In this document: positions 1 through 10,304 of the stretch, piece after piece
How positions within the stretch are numbered: position 1 is the first letter of the stretch
Layout of the letters: each line of letters begins with the position of its first letter
From: Ferrovibrio sp.
GTDB taxonomy: Bacteria; Pseudomonadota; Alphaproteobacteria; Ferrovibrionales; Ferrovibrionaceae
Direction of reading: 5' to 3'
NCBI RefSeq assembly: GCF_025869515.1
Contig: NZ_JAOZVR010000077.1
Coordinates: forward strand, 103,134 to 167,133
Length of the DNA: 64,000 bases
Notes under the pieces: model-generated
Database searches by the model: none
The model's input: only the letters and a program-made list of their open reading frames with translations
Told to the model about the DNA's origin: nothing
Program-made: the position numbers and the translations under genes

Positions 1-679
1 CCTGCTGGGAGAACTGGCGGTCAGCTACAACATCAACATCGTCGGCGGTTCGCATCCGACGCGCGATCCGGTCGACGGCCATGTCTACAACATCAGTTAC
101 ATCTGCCTGCGCGACGGCGCGGTGCACGAGCAGCGCAAAATCCACCCGACGCCGAACGAGCGCTACTGGTGGAACATCACCGGCGGCAGCAGCTCGAATG
201 TGATCGAGACCGATTTCGGCCCGATCGGCGTGATGATCTGCTACGACGCGGAATTCCCCGAACTGGCGCGCCATCTGGTCGACCAGGGCGCGCAGATCCT
301 GTTCGTACCCTTCTGCACCGACGAGCGGCAGAGCTATCAGCGCGTGCGCTACTGCGCCCAGGCGCGCGCCATCGAGAACCAGTGCTACGTGGTGATGGCC
401 GGCAATGTCGGCAACCTGCCGAGCGTGGAGAATATGGATATCCAGTATGCTCAGAGCTGCGTGCTGACGCCCTGCGACTTCGCCTTCGCCCGCGACGGCA
501 TCGCCGCCGATACCACGCCGAATGTGGAGATGGTGGCAATTGCCGATGTGCAGCTCGACAGCCTGGCGGCCGCCCGCCAGCACGGCACGGTACAAAACCT
601 GAAGGACCGCCGCTTCGATCTCTACAGCGTGACCTGGAAGGACATCACGCCGGCGCCGCTGGCCGATGCGGCCGACTAA
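1..679 (+). CDS. Carbon-nitrogen hydrolase (nitrilase superfamily), 5' truncated by window edge
   Basis: The reading frame is open from base 2 to the TAA at 677-679; the start lies outside the window. The product hydrolyses a carbon-nitrogen bond in a small amide or nitrile; the substrate is unknown. The visible Lys (RKIHPTPNERYWW) and Cys (MICYDAEFPE) are two of the Glu-Lys-Cys triad, and the Glu would be upstream. The segments NERYWW, FVPFCTDER, RVRYCAQARAIENQ and the conserved tail closely resemble the YhcX-type proteins in which an N-terminal GNAT acetyltransferase domain is fused to the hydrolase, so the missing part may carry such a domain (inference). The stop overlaps by 3 bases the stop of the convergent histidine kinase gene. 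Confidence 0.85.
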   Translation, partial: LLGELAVSYNINIVGGSHPTRDPVDGHVYNISYICLRDGAVHEQRKIHPTPNERYWWNITGGSSSNVIETDFGPIGVMICYDAEFPELARHLVDQGAQILFVPFCTDERQSYQRVRYCAQARAIENQCYVVMAGNVGNLPSVENMDIQYAQSCVLTPCDFAFARDGIAADTTPNVEMVAIADVQLDSLAAARQHGTVQNLKDRRFDLYSVTWKDITPAPLADAAD

Positions 680-2934
680 GGCATGCCGAGCATCTTTTTC
701 AGCGCCTCGGCCAGTGCGGCCTTGCGCACCGGCTTGGGCAGGATTTCGGAAATGCCGAAATAGCGGGTGTGGTGCAGCTGCTCTTCGCCGGCCGAGCCGG
801 ACATGAACAGGATCGGCATACCGGGTTTCTTGGCCAGCACGCGGTCGGCCAGCTCGATGCCGTTCATGCCACCCGGCATCTGGATATCGGTGAGCAGCAG
901 GTCGATCGGCAGGCCGCGGCGCAGTTCCTCGAGCGCATCGGCGGCCGTGGCCGCCGGCAGCACGGCGAAGCCCAGGCTGCCGAGCAGGGCCGTCATGGTG
1001 GCCCGCACATCGGCATTGTCGTCGACGCAGAGGACCAGGCGGCGGCCGGGTTCGTTTTCCGGCCGACGCGCTGACAGCAGGTCGCCTTCGAGCGCCGGCA
1101 GGTAGAGGCGGAATTCGGTGCCGGCACCCGGCATGCTGTCGAGCTCGACATAACCACCCGACTGCAGGATGAAGCCGTAGACCATGCTGAGGCCCAGACC
1201 GCTGCCCTTGCCCACGTCCTTGGTGGTGTAGAAGGGCTCGAAGACGCGGGCCGCCACATCGGGCGACATGCCGCAGCCGGTATCGCGCACGCCGACCATC
1301 ACATAGGTGCCGACCGGCGCTACCCGGGTCGGCATCACGCGCGGCTCGGTCAGATGCGTGATGGCGGTGCGGATCACCAGCGTGCCGTTGCCCTGCATGG
1401 CATCGCGCGCGTTCAGCGCGATGTTGAGAATGGCGTTTTCCAGCTGGTAGGGATCGACCTCGACCATATAGACATCGAGCTCCAGCGCCGGCTGGATCGA
1501 GATGCTGTCGCCGAGCGTCCGCCGCAGCATGTCGAGGATGCCCTGGACCAGCTCGTTGACGTCGATCCTGGCCGGCTTCAGCGTCTGCTGGCGGCCGAAG
1601 GCGAGCAGGCGGCGGGTCAGTTCGGCGCCGCGTTCGGCATTGCGCAGTGCCTGCTCGATCAGGCGGTGGCTTTCCTGGTCGCTCACCCGGTCGGTCAGCA
1701 GTTCCAGGTTGCCGACGATCACCGCCAGCAGGTTGTTGAAGTCATGCGCAACGCCGCCGGTGAGCTGGCCCAGCGCCTCCATCTTCTGCGCCTGGCGCAG
1801 CTGGTCGCGCAGGTCCTCGGCCTGGCGCCGCTCGCTCATGTCGCGCGTGATGTTGACAAACCCGCGTAATTCCCCGTCGGTATCGCGCAGGGCGCTGATC
1901 ACGACGCTGGCCCAGAATTTCGAGCCGTCCTTGCGCACCCGCCATTCTTCGCTGACGTAGCGGCCCTTGTCGGCGGCGATCAGCAGGGCATTGGCCGGAC
2001 TGTCGTTGAGGCGCGCTTCCTCAGCATAATAAACATCGCGGGTCTTGCCGATGGCTTCCTCGGGCATGACGCCGGTGAGGTTCTGCGCCCCGGTATTCCA
2101 GGTCAGCACCATGCCCTCGGCATCCATCAGGAAGATGGCATAGTCGGTGATGGAATCGACCAGCAGGCGGAAGCGCGCCTCGCTTTCGCGCTGCTGCTGC
2201 AGGCTGAGGCGATATTTTGTCAGGTCGTGGATGACGCCGACGAACATCGGCTTGCCGTCCTCGCTGAAACTGCCGACCGCCAGCGCAAACGGGAAGACGA
2301 TGCCGTCCTTGCGGCGCCCCATCACCTCGCGGCCGATGCCGATAATGCGTTTCTCGCCGGTGGTCAGGTGATGCCGCAGATAGCCGTCATGCGCCGACCG
2401 ATCCGGCTCGGGCATCAGCATCGAGACATTGCGGCCCAGTACCTCTTCCGGCGCATAGCCGAACAGCGCTTCGCAGGCCGGGTTGAACAGCTTCACGATG
2501 CCCTGCGCATCGATCAGGATCATGCCGTCGATGGCGGTCTCCACCACCTTGCGGAAGCGTTCCTCGCTGCGGCGGTATTTGGTCAGGTCGTGGATGACAC
2601 CGACGAACATCTGGCGCCCGTCGCGGCTGTAGGCGCCGACCGCCAGTTCGAAGGGAAACACCGTGCCGTCCTTGCGCCGGCCCGTCACCTCGCGGCCGAT
2701 GCCGATGATGCGTTTCTCGCCGGTGCTGCGGTAGCGGTGGATATAGCCGTCATGCGCGGAGCGGTCGGGCTCGGGCATCAGCATCGAGACATTGCGCCCC
2801 AGCACCTCCGCCGGGGTGTAGCCGAACAGTCTTTCGCAGGCGGCGTTGAACAGGGCGATGCGGCCATCCGCCTCGATCAGGATCAGCCCGTCAATCGCGG
2901 TATCGACGACGGCCTGTAACAGATCATCGTTCAT
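676..2934 (-). CDS. PAS-PAS-PAS hybrid sensor histidine kinase with C-terminal receiver (FixL-like PAS domains)
   Basis: Soluble 752-residue hybrid kinase with no membrane segment. Two near-identical FixL-type PAS domains (about 1-120 and 125-240, both with NVSMLMPEPDRSAHDGY and IIGIGREV) are followed by a third PAS (about 250-370). Next come HisKA with phosphoacceptor His397 in GGVAHDFNN, HATPase with N box (NIALNARDA) and G boxes (DTGCGM, GSGLGLS), and a receiver with phospho-Asp683 in LLTDIQMPG. The position of the haem-ligating His of FixL (DPHIIGIGR) is Arg in both PAS copies (EKRIIGIGR), so oxygen sensing through haem is unlikely. It is divergent from the single-receiver gene at 3088, a plausible partner. 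The repeated PAS suggests internal duplication. Confidence 0.93.
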   Translation of the reverse strand: MNDDLLQAVVDTAIDGLILIEADGRIALFNAACERLFGYTPAEVLGRNVSMLMPEPDRSAHDGYIHRYRSTGEKRIIGIGREVTGRRKDGTVFPFELAVGAYSRDGRQMFVGVIHDLTKYRRSEERFRKVVETAIDGMILIDAQGIVKLFNPACEALFGYAPEEVLGRNVSMLMPEPDRSAHDGYLRHHLTTGEKRIIGIGREVMGRRKDGIVFPFALAVGSFSEDGKPMFVGVIHDLTKYRLSLQQQRESEARFRLLVDSITDYAIFLMDAEGMVLTWNTGAQNLTGVMPEEAIGKTRDVYYAEEARLNDSPANALLIAADKGRYVSEEWRVRKDGSKFWASVVISALRDTDGELRGFVNITRDMSERRQAEDLRDQLRQAQKMEALGQLTGGVAHDFNNLLAVIVGNLELLTDRVSDQESHRLIEQALRNAERGAELTRRLLAFGRQQTLKPARIDVNELVQGILDMLRRTLGDSISIQPALELDVYMVEVDPYQLENAILNIALNARDAMQGNGTLVIRTAITHLTEPRVMPTRVAPVGTYVMVGVRDTGCGMSPDVAARVFEPFYTTKDVGKGSGLGLSMVYGFILQSGGYVELDSMPGAGTEFRLYLPALEGDLLSARRPENEPGRRLVLCVDDNADVRATMTALLGSLGFAVLPAATAADALEELRRGLPIDLLLTDIQMPGGMNGIELADRVLAKKPGMPILFMSGSAGEEQLHHTRYFGISEILPKPVRKAALAEALKKMLGMP

Positions 2935-3087
2935 GTTTTGTTACCTGAACCTGCAGAAAACGCCGCCAAACTGCAATTTCAAATATATGCTGCATTCCCG
3001 GTATACGCGGATAGAATGATACCAAGCTGACGACTTTTCAATAATGAAATTTCGCGTCGCTACCAGTCCGTCGCCGAAAGTGTGCCC

Positions 3088-3477
3088 ATGGCCCATATTC
3101 TCGTCATCGACGACAATCCGGAATTCCGCGACATCCTGCGCGCCCATCTGGACGCGATCGGCCACCGGGTCACCCTGGCCGGCAATGGCGATCAGGGCCT
3201 GGCGGCGCTGGAGAGCAACGCCGATCTCGACATGGTGCTGACCGATATCCTGATGCCGCAGCGCGACGGGGTGGAGGTGCTGCGCGAATGCAAGAAACGC
3301 TGGCCCGACCTGCCGGTGATCGCGATTTCGGGCGGCGGCTGGATCGGCGCCGGCGAACTGCTCGGCATGGCCGAACGGCTCGGCGCCGACCGCGTGCTGC
3401 AGAAGCCGGTGCGACGCGACGACCTGATCCGCGCCGTGGACGAAGCGCTGCGCGCCAATCTGAAGCGGCGCGCCTGA
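3088..3477 (+). CDS. Single-domain response regulator (CheY-like receiver)
   Basis: A 129-residue stand-alone receiver with acidic pocket VIDDN, phospho-Asp53 in LTDILMPQRDG, Ser/Thr switch in VIAISGGG and Lys in LQKPVRRDD. No output domain is present, so it would act through protein contact or as a phosphorelay carrier. The ATG at 3088 gives the canonical MAHILVIDDN start; a GTG two codons upstream (3082) is possible. It is transcribed away from the PAS hybrid kinase across a 150-bp region, suggesting shared control. Its receiver resembles the receiver domain of that kinase in length and type. Confidence 0.9.
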   Translation: MAHILVIDDNPEFRDILRAHLDAIGHRVTLAGNGDQGLAALESNADLDMVLTDILMPQRDGVEVLRECKKRWPDLPVIAISGGGWIGAGELLGMAERLGADRVLQKPVRRDDLIRAVDEALRANLKRRA

Positions 3478-3501
3478 CCCCCAAGCGCGGTGCCGGTCGT
3501 G

Positions 3502-3918
3502 TCAGGCCGGCAGCAGCAGGTAGCGCTGCGCCACCACGACCAGCAGCCAGAGCGCCGTCACGCCCAGCACGCTCAGGGTCAGCACGATGCCGACCATGCG
3601 GCCGAAGCTGAGTCCCGGGCTGCCGAGATAGCCCCAGGCATGCAGCACGCGGCCGACGAACAGCCCGGCGCCGAGCAGATGCAGCGCCCAGACCGGCTGG
3701 CGCGACATTTCGAGCATGAACAGCAGCAGCAGGGTGAGCGGCACATATTCGACGAAGTTGGCCTGCACCCGCATGGCCCGGGCGAGATCGGCATGACCGC
3801 CATCGCCGGTATTGACCCGGTGCCGCTGGCGCAGGCGCACCACCGCCAGGGCCAGCACCAGCAGGAGCAGACCGCAGAGCGCCGCATAGAGCGGCGTGAC
3901 GGCAAAGGGCGGCAACAT
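3502..3918 (-). CDS. MAPEG-family integral membrane protein
   Basis: A 138-residue protein with about four hydrophobic helices (residues 7-28, 58-75, 78-95 and 112-135). The MAPEG signature RAMRVQANFVEYVPLTLLLL followed by RVLHAWGYLG is clear. Members of this superfamily (membrane-associated proteins in eicosanoid and glutathione metabolism; bacterial YecN-like forms) are usually glutathione-dependent or of unknown role in bacteria. It lies 45 bp downstream of the methylmalonyl-CoA mutase start-to-stop unit's end on the opposite end of the same strand, so it precedes the mutase stop only by position; no functional link is evident. Length is typical for the family. Confidence 0.85.
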   Translation of the reverse strand: MLPPFAVTPLYAALCGLLLLVLALAVVRLRQRHRVNTGDGGHADLARAMRVQANFVEYVPLTLLLLFMLEMSRQPVWALHLLGAGLFVGRVLHAWGYLGSPGLSFGRMVGIVLTLSVLGVTALWLLVVVAQRYLLLPA

Positions 3919-3963
3919 GGCGGGGCCTGTCTTCCTGTTGTTACTTTGCAGCGCGATCCAGCA

Positions 3964-6150
<2,187 letters not shown>

Positions 6151-6307
6151 TCTCTTACGTCCACCCATACGCGTTTCGCCGCAAACTCATGCTGCGGTGC
6201 AAAAGCCAGTATGCCGGGCTTTGGCCGACTGTCAAATTCAGCCCGGTGAAAGCGCCCCCGGGAGGGGGAAGCCGCCGCCCGGGCGGGGTCGATCCGGTGT
6301 CGAGTCA

Positions 6308-6412
6308 GTCCCATTCGGTGCCGAAAGCGTCCCATTCGATGCCAAGAGCGTCCCATTCGGTGCCGAGAGCGTCCCATTGCGTGTCGAATGAAGCCCATTG
6401 AGTGCTGAATGA
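6308..6412. repeat. 21-bp tandem repeat array, five units
   Basis: Units start at 6308, 6329, 6350, 6371 and 6392, each exactly 21 bp, with consensus near GTCCCATTCGGTGCCGAAAG plus a final C. The first three differ at only a few positions, while the fourth and fifth are more diverged (GCGTGTCGAATGA, GAGTGCTGAATGA). A sixth, poorly matching unit may follow at 6413-6433. The period equals about two helical turns, so each unit would present the same DNA face. Confidence 0.85.
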
Positions 6413-6432
6413 GGTCCGTTTGATGCTCATTC

Positions 6433-6520
6433 GGGTTCGTTGAGGTTCGTTGGCGCCCGTTCGAGGTTCGTTTGGGTTCGTTTCGCTTCGTTTGGGTCCG
6501 TTTGCGCTCGTTGCGGTTCG
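6433..6520. repeat. 10-bp tandem repeat array, about nine units
   Basis: Directly after the 21-bp array, the core GGTTCGTTTG recurs every 10 bp with variants such as CGCCCGTTCG, CGCTTCGTTT, GGTCCGTTTG and CGCTCGTTGC. The strict 10-bp period matches one helical turn. It lies between the mutase gene and the AT-rich promoter zone of the membrane protein gene and encodes nothing plausible. Confidence 0.8.
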
Positions 6521-6954
6521 CAGAACGGTTAAATCATTGAAATATATGATAAAATGAAAAACAATCCATCAGATTTGGAACATTATAGCAACAACATCCT
6601 GAATTGTCGACGAATGTGAGACCAGGCTACCGCATCATCGGATGCGTCCGCCTCGCTGCGGTGCCGCGTTTTAGCGAATACAGCCGGATGCTGTTTCCGA
6701 CATTCCCCGGCGCAAGACCACCGGCTTGATTACCCCTTGCTGGTCGCGGTCACCATGGAGACTTCGGCGTGATCTCGATTGGAGTCTTGTCGGTGCCGCC
6801 GAAAGCAGCGAAGCAATCCCGCAGCAATCGGAAACCAGCGATCATCTTTGTGCTACGACATACCTAAGTATGTTTTTGCAGACGAGCCGCATTTTGACTC
6901 GACGGATAAAATAAAGTCTGCCCTGATTTCGTGGGGACTTCGGGGGGAAGGCAG

Positions 6955-7944
6955 ATGGATATTCCACAGCCAGTCGTGAATGCGGCCGCGGTTGCGGGCC
7001 GTTTTTCTCGCACGACACTGAAATATTCAATCATTGCAAGCCTGTCGGTTCTCGCGATCCTGCTCGTGCTGGTGACGCTGGCTGAACTCAGCAGCCGCGA
7101 CTGGCTGGTCGATGAGATCAAGCTGCGCATCGAGAGACTCAATATCGACTATACCGAGCGCAAGAAACCTCTGCAGGCGCAACAAACCGCAGAATCAAAA
7201 ACCGAACTGCTGGTTCTGGATAAAGAACATCAAGTCCTGATGTCAGGCCTTGGTATCATTCAACGACGCACGCAAATCCTGATCAATGTCGGTGCCAATC
7301 GAATTTCGCGGACTGTGCCGGGCATGTCCGACATTCTGGAAATCTATACCAACGCGCATAACGTTGCGGAAAAACGCTACCGCAGCCTGATCAACGATAA
7401 TGACTGGAGAAAGCCGACGATCTGGACACTGCCCGCCGCAGTCGATCACATGGTCACTGCGACCTCGTACAGGCTAGACGACGTGCCACAGAATAACGAA
7501 ACCAACTTCATCTTCTATCTGAAGCGGGAGATCACCGACTTCTGGAGCAATTTTCCAGAACGACTGTCATCCAACAGCCTGCTGCTGCTGCTGGCGCTCA
7601 GCATGGGGTTTGTTGGCAGCGGCCTTGCCGTTCTTCTGAAAACCGAGGGCAGCATTCTGCAGCATCTGATGGAGGGTACTATTTTCGGTCTGCTGTCCTT
7701 CTTTTTGATCAAGGGCGGCAAGATGATCATCGTTCTCGACACCCAGACGAGCGGAAACCCGTACAATCATTATACGGTGGCCGCCCTGGCGTTTCTCAGC
7801 GGCATGTTCCACGACCGTGTGCGGTCCATACTGTCCGACCTCGTGAAGCTCAAACCGGCGGCATCGCCGGCACCACCGGCAGCCGTGGCCCCGGCAGCGC
7901 CGCCCGCTGTTCCGCCGGCCAATCCGAATCCCGTCCCCGGATAA
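6955..7944 (+). CDS. Unrecognised polytopic membrane protein with large extracytoplasmic domain
   Basis: I do not recognise a family. The 329-residue product has one hydrophobic helix near residues 20-45, then about 155 hydrophilic residues rich in charged and amphipathic helices, then a C-terminal membrane block (about 200-220, 230-250 and 265-285). It ends in a proline/alanine-rich tail of about 30 residues. The ATG at 6955 is chosen because GGGGGAAGG lies just upstream; an in-frame GTG at 6931 lacks this. The gene sits in AT-richer DNA than its neighbours, next to the tandem arrays, and stands alone. Codon use in the first two thirds is less GC-biased than in surrounding genes, which hints at acquisition by transfer (inference). 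Confidence 0.75.
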   Translation: MDIPQPVVNAAAVAGRFSRTTLKYSIIASLSVLAILLVLVTLAELSSRDWLVDEIKLRIERLNIDYTERKKPLQAQQTAESKTELLVLDKEHQVLMSGLGIIQRRTQILINVGANRISRTVPGMSDILEIYTNAHNVAEKRYRSLINDNDWRKPTIWTLPAAVDHMVTATSYRLDDVPQNNETNFIFYLKREITDFWSNFPERLSSNSLLLLLALSMGFVGSGLAVLLKTEGSILQHLMEGTIFGLLSFFLIKGGKMIIVLDTQTSGNPYNHYTVAALAFLSGMFHDRVRSILSDLVKLKPAASPAPPAAVAPAAPPAVPPANPNPVPG

Positions 7945-7972
7945 GCTGTTCCGGTCTTGTAACGCCCCGCAA

Positions 7973-8626
7973 TCACCCCAACAGCAACTCCATCCCCGGA
8001 TCGCCCTTCTGCATGGCGCGCTGATACGCCGGCCGCGCGGCGACGCGCTGCAGCCAGGCGAGAATGTTCGGATACGGCGTGAGATCGTAGGGCGCGTAAT
8101 GGCGCATGGTGGTGAGGGTGAAGACCGGCATGATATCGGCGGCGGTGAACGCCGCGCCGGCCAGCCAGGGCACATCCCGCAGCCGCGTATCCAGCATGGC
8201 CAGCATCATCCCGAGCCGCGTGACGCCGATCTGCACCGCCGGATGCTCGGCCGGCGCCTCCAGCCGGCGCGCGATCAGCACGCGCATCACGGCGGGCTGG
8301 AAACTGCCATTGGCGAAATGGAACCAGTAGAGATAGTCGGCGAAGGCGGCATCCTCCGGCCCGGGCCGCAGCGCCCCCTTGCCGTAGCGGCCGAGGATGT
8401 AGTCCACCACCGCGCCGGATTCGGCCAGCACCAGATCGCCGCCGGTGACGCTGTTATCCGTGATCACCGGCGCCAGGCCCATCGGATGCAGCGCCTTGTA
8501 TTCCGCCGGCGCCTGGAAGTTGGGCTGGCGCTGATAGAGTTTCAGGTCGTAAGGAATGCCAAGCTCCTCGCAGAGCCAGACGATGCGTTCGGACTGCGAC
8601 TTGCCGAGATGGTGGACGGTGAGCAT
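7973..8626 (-). CDS. Glutathione S-transferase family protein
   Basis: A 217-residue cytosolic GST with an N-terminal thioredoxin-like domain (MLTVHHLGKSQSERIVWLCEELGIPYDL, then the cis-Pro equivalent in GLAPVITD and the glutathione gamma-Glu contact AESGAVVDYI) and an all-helical C-terminal domain (TAADIMPVF). It conjugates glutathione to electrophiles or acts as a thiol reductase; the substrate is unknown. The start at 8626 gives the canonical beta-strand beginning; a longer frame to 8839 adds residues with no similarity to GSTs and overlaps the region before the divergent ModE-like gene. Confidence 0.9.
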   Translation of the reverse strand: MLTVHHLGKSQSERIVWLCEELGIPYDLKLYQRQPNFQAPAEYKALHPMGLAPVITDNSVTGGDLVLAESGAVVDYILGRYGKGALRPGPEDAAFADYLYWFHFANGSFQPAVMRVLIARRLEAPAEHPAVQIGVTRLGMMLAMLDTRLRDVPWLAGAAFTAADIMPVFTLTTMRHYAPYDLTPYPNILAWLQRVAARPAYQRAMQKGDPGMELLLG

Positions 8627-8769
8627 GCGGGCTCCGGGACTGAAAACAGGACGCGCCATTCTATTCCATGGCCCCTCGGTATCGGCAATGGGCCATAGGC
8701 CGCCGCGCCAAAGCATGGCAGCATAACGGCAGCAACACATCGCAAGGCCAGATAGCGGACCGGAACGCC

Positions 8770-9174
8770 ATGGGCAGGACGCCAGTGAAGAAACCAGTGA
8801 AGAAAGCTGTGAAGAAGACCGCGCCGCAGCAGCCGGCATCCGGAACGCGCCTGCGCGTGATGCTGGCGCCGGGCGTGTTCCTCGGCCCGGGCAAGGGCGA
8901 CCTGCTGGAGCATATCGCCGAGACCGGCTCGATCTCGGCGGCCGGCCGCCGCATGGGCATGAGCTACAAACGCGCCTGGATGCTGGTGGAAACGCTGAAC
9001 GGCTATTTCAGGGCGCCGCTGGTGTTTGCTGCGACCGGCGGCAAGGCCGGCGGCGGCGCGACGCTGACGCCGCTGGGCCGCCAGGTGCTGGCGCATTATC
9101 GGGCGATGACCGCCGCCGCCGAGAAAGCCTGCGCCAAAGATATCGCGGCGCTGCGCAGGCTGCGCGGGCGGTAG
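8770..9174 (+). CDS. ModE-like winged-helix regulator, DNA-binding domain only
   Basis: A 134-residue protein. After a basic, Lys/Pro-rich N-terminal tail (PVKKPVKKAVKKTAPQQP), residues 28-134 match the N-terminal LysR-like winged helix of ModE: GKGDLLEHIAETGSISAAGRRMGMSYKRAWMLVETLN followed by TPLGRQVLAHYR. The molybdate-binding Mop domains of classical ModE are absent, as in many alphaproteobacterial short ModE proteins, so molybdate sensing is uncertain. It sits immediately upstream of modABC on the same strand and is the obvious candidate for their control. The ATG at 8770 is favoured over an upstream in-frame ATG (8668) that lies inside the divergent-promoter region. Confidence 0.85.
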   Translation: MGRTPVKKPVKKAVKKTAPQQPASGTRLRVMLAPGVFLGPGKGDLLEHIAETGSISAAGRRMGMSYKRAWMLVETLNGYFRAPLVFAATGGKAGGGATLTPLGRQVLAHYRAMTAAAEKACAKDIAALRRLRGR

Positions 9175-9218
9175 CACCTGGATTCCGGGATAATCTCACT
9201 GTCTGTCAAAAAAACTCG

Positions 9219-9313
9219 TGGATGGCCGGGTCAAGCCCGGCCATGACGGTTTTTGTTTATTGACCCGCTTTTACACAAATCGTCATCCCCGGGCCTGACC
9301 CGGGGATCCACGT
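9219..9313. repeat. Pair of inverted REP-like palindromes between modE-like gene and modA
   Basis: Two palindromes in opposite orientation. At 9219-9249 GGCCGGG-TCAAG-CCCGGCC is flanked by GTGGAT and ATGACGG and followed by TTTTTG, so it could also terminate transcription from the ModE-like gene. At 9281-9313 CGTCAT-CCCCGGG-CCTGA-CCCGGGG-ATCCACG is the reversed version. The shared flanks TGGAT and TGACG define a dispersed family also seen at 10240 and 57713. Confidence 0.75.
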
Positions 9314-9372
9314 CTTCCTTGTGCCGCGTCCGGACTTTCCGTTATAGTCACGCGGACATAACGGAGACCGTC

Positions 9373-10155
9373 ATGCGCCGCCCTGCTATCCTGCTGGCCA
9401 TTCTGCTCGCCGCCATGCCGCTGACGGCGAAGGCGCAGGATCTGCTGGTCTTCGCTGCCGCCTCGATGAAAACCGCGCTGGACGAGATCAATGCGGCGCA
9501 GACCGTGCTGCCGCCGGCGCAGGTGAAGATTTCCTATGCCGCGTCTTCGGCGCTGGCCCGGCAGATCGAGGCCGGCGCCCCGGCCGACCTGTTCGTCTCG
9601 GCCGATCTCGACTGGATGGATTATCTCGACCAGCGCAAACTGCTGAAGCCGGGCACGCGCAGCATCCTGCTGGGCAACCGCATCGTTCTGATCGCGCCGG
9701 CGGACAGCAAAGCCAGTGTGAAGATCGCGCCGGCTTTCGATCTGGCCGGTCTGCTGGGCCGGGACGGCAAGCTGGCGATGGCCGATGTGGCTGCGGTGCC
9801 GGCCGGCAAATACGGCAGGGCGGCGCTGGAGGCGCTGCAGGTCTGGCCGTCTGTCCAGGCCCGCGTGGCGCAGGCGGAAAACGTGCGCGCCGCACTGGCG
9901 CTGGTGGCGCGCGGCGAGGCGCCGCTCGGCATCGTCTATGCCACCGACGCGGCGGCCGATGCGAAAGCCGTGCGCGTGCTGGATGCCTTCCCGGCCAACA
10001 CGCATCCGCCGATCCTCTATCCGGCGGCGCAGCTCAATGACTCGAAGCATCCGCAGGCGGCGGCCTGGCTGGCAGCCCTGCGCAGCCCGGCGGCAAAGGC
10101 GGTGTTCGAGAAGAACGGCTTCACGATGATCGCACCGCATGCGGCGACGAATTGA
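9373..10155 (+). CDS. modA: Molybdate ABC transporter, periplasmic substrate-binding protein
   Basis: A 260-residue protein with a Sec signal peptide (MRRPAILLAILLAAMPLTAKAQ) and the ModA fold: LVFAAASMKTALDEI, SSALARQIEAGAPADLFVSAD, RIVLIAP, EAPLGIVYATDA. It binds molybdate (or tungstate) in the periplasm and delivers it to ModB. The start at 9373 places the signal peptide at the N terminus; an extension to 9253 is not supported and runs through the REP-like repeats. It is separated from modB by 149 bp containing a perfect 9-bp hairpin, which may set a higher level of the binding protein. It is the first gene of modABC, which likely supplies the Mo-enzyme at 17-21 kb. Confidence 0.95.
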   Translation: MRRPAILLAILLAAMPLTAKAQDLLVFAAASMKTALDEINAAQTVLPPAQVKISYAASSALARQIEAGAPADLFVSADLDWMDYLDQRKLLKPGTRSILLGNRIVLIAPADSKASVKIAPAFDLAGLLGRDGKLAMADVAAVPAGKYGRAALEALQVWPSVQARVAQAENVRAALALVARGEAPLGIVYATDAAADAKAVRVLDAFPANTHPPILYPAAQLNDSKHPQAAAWLAALRSPAAKAVFEKNGFTMIAPHAATN

Positions 10156-10172
10156 TTAAAACACATCCCGCC

Positions 10173-10271
10173 ACCCCTGGACCCGGGAATGCTTCCTGGC
10201 CAGGGGTCCATCCCGTCTGTCCGTACACCGGCGCATGCAGATGGACCCTCGGAATAAATCCGAGGGTGACG
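10173..10271. repeat. REP-like palindromes between modA and modB
   Basis: A perfect hairpin ACCCTCGGA-ATAAA-TCCGAGGGT (10245-10267) flanked by ATGG and GACGG matches the TGGA...TGACG layout of the palindromes at 9.2 kb. A more degenerate member (CCTGGACCCGGG...CCAGGGGTCC) precedes it at about 10178-10210. Their position between the binding protein and permease genes would allow a role in mRNA stabilisation or partial termination. Confidence 0.7.
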
Positions 10272-10304
10272 GTCTATAGTATTGCCACATAGTATTGCCA
10301 CGCG

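Larger units (their letters stand above)
6151..6954. other. Gene-free 800-bp region with tandem arrays and AT-rich promoter zone
   Basis: No supported coding sequence. The segment holds two adjoining tandem arrays (listed separately), an AT-rich stretch at about 6530-6600, and a short palindrome ACATAC-CTAA-GTATGT (6858-6873) followed by TTTTG upstream of the membrane-protein gene. Open frames across it are repetitive (seven-residue period on either strand) and lack a ribosome site, so I regard them as by-products of the repeats. The region must contain the promoters of the divergent mutase and membrane-protein genes. Confidence 0.7.

Noticed and set aside
2941..3165. Open frame of 74 codons on the minus strand in the kinase/receiver intergenic region
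   Set aside because: It overlaps the start of the receiver gene, has no ribosome site and no protein-like pattern.
6308..6520. CRISPR array
   Set aside because: The repeats are contiguous without unique spacers, and no cas genes are present.
9224..9313. Molybdenum-cofactor riboswitch upstream of modA
   Set aside because: The structures are simple dispersed palindromes; nothing matching the Moco RNA architecture is visible.
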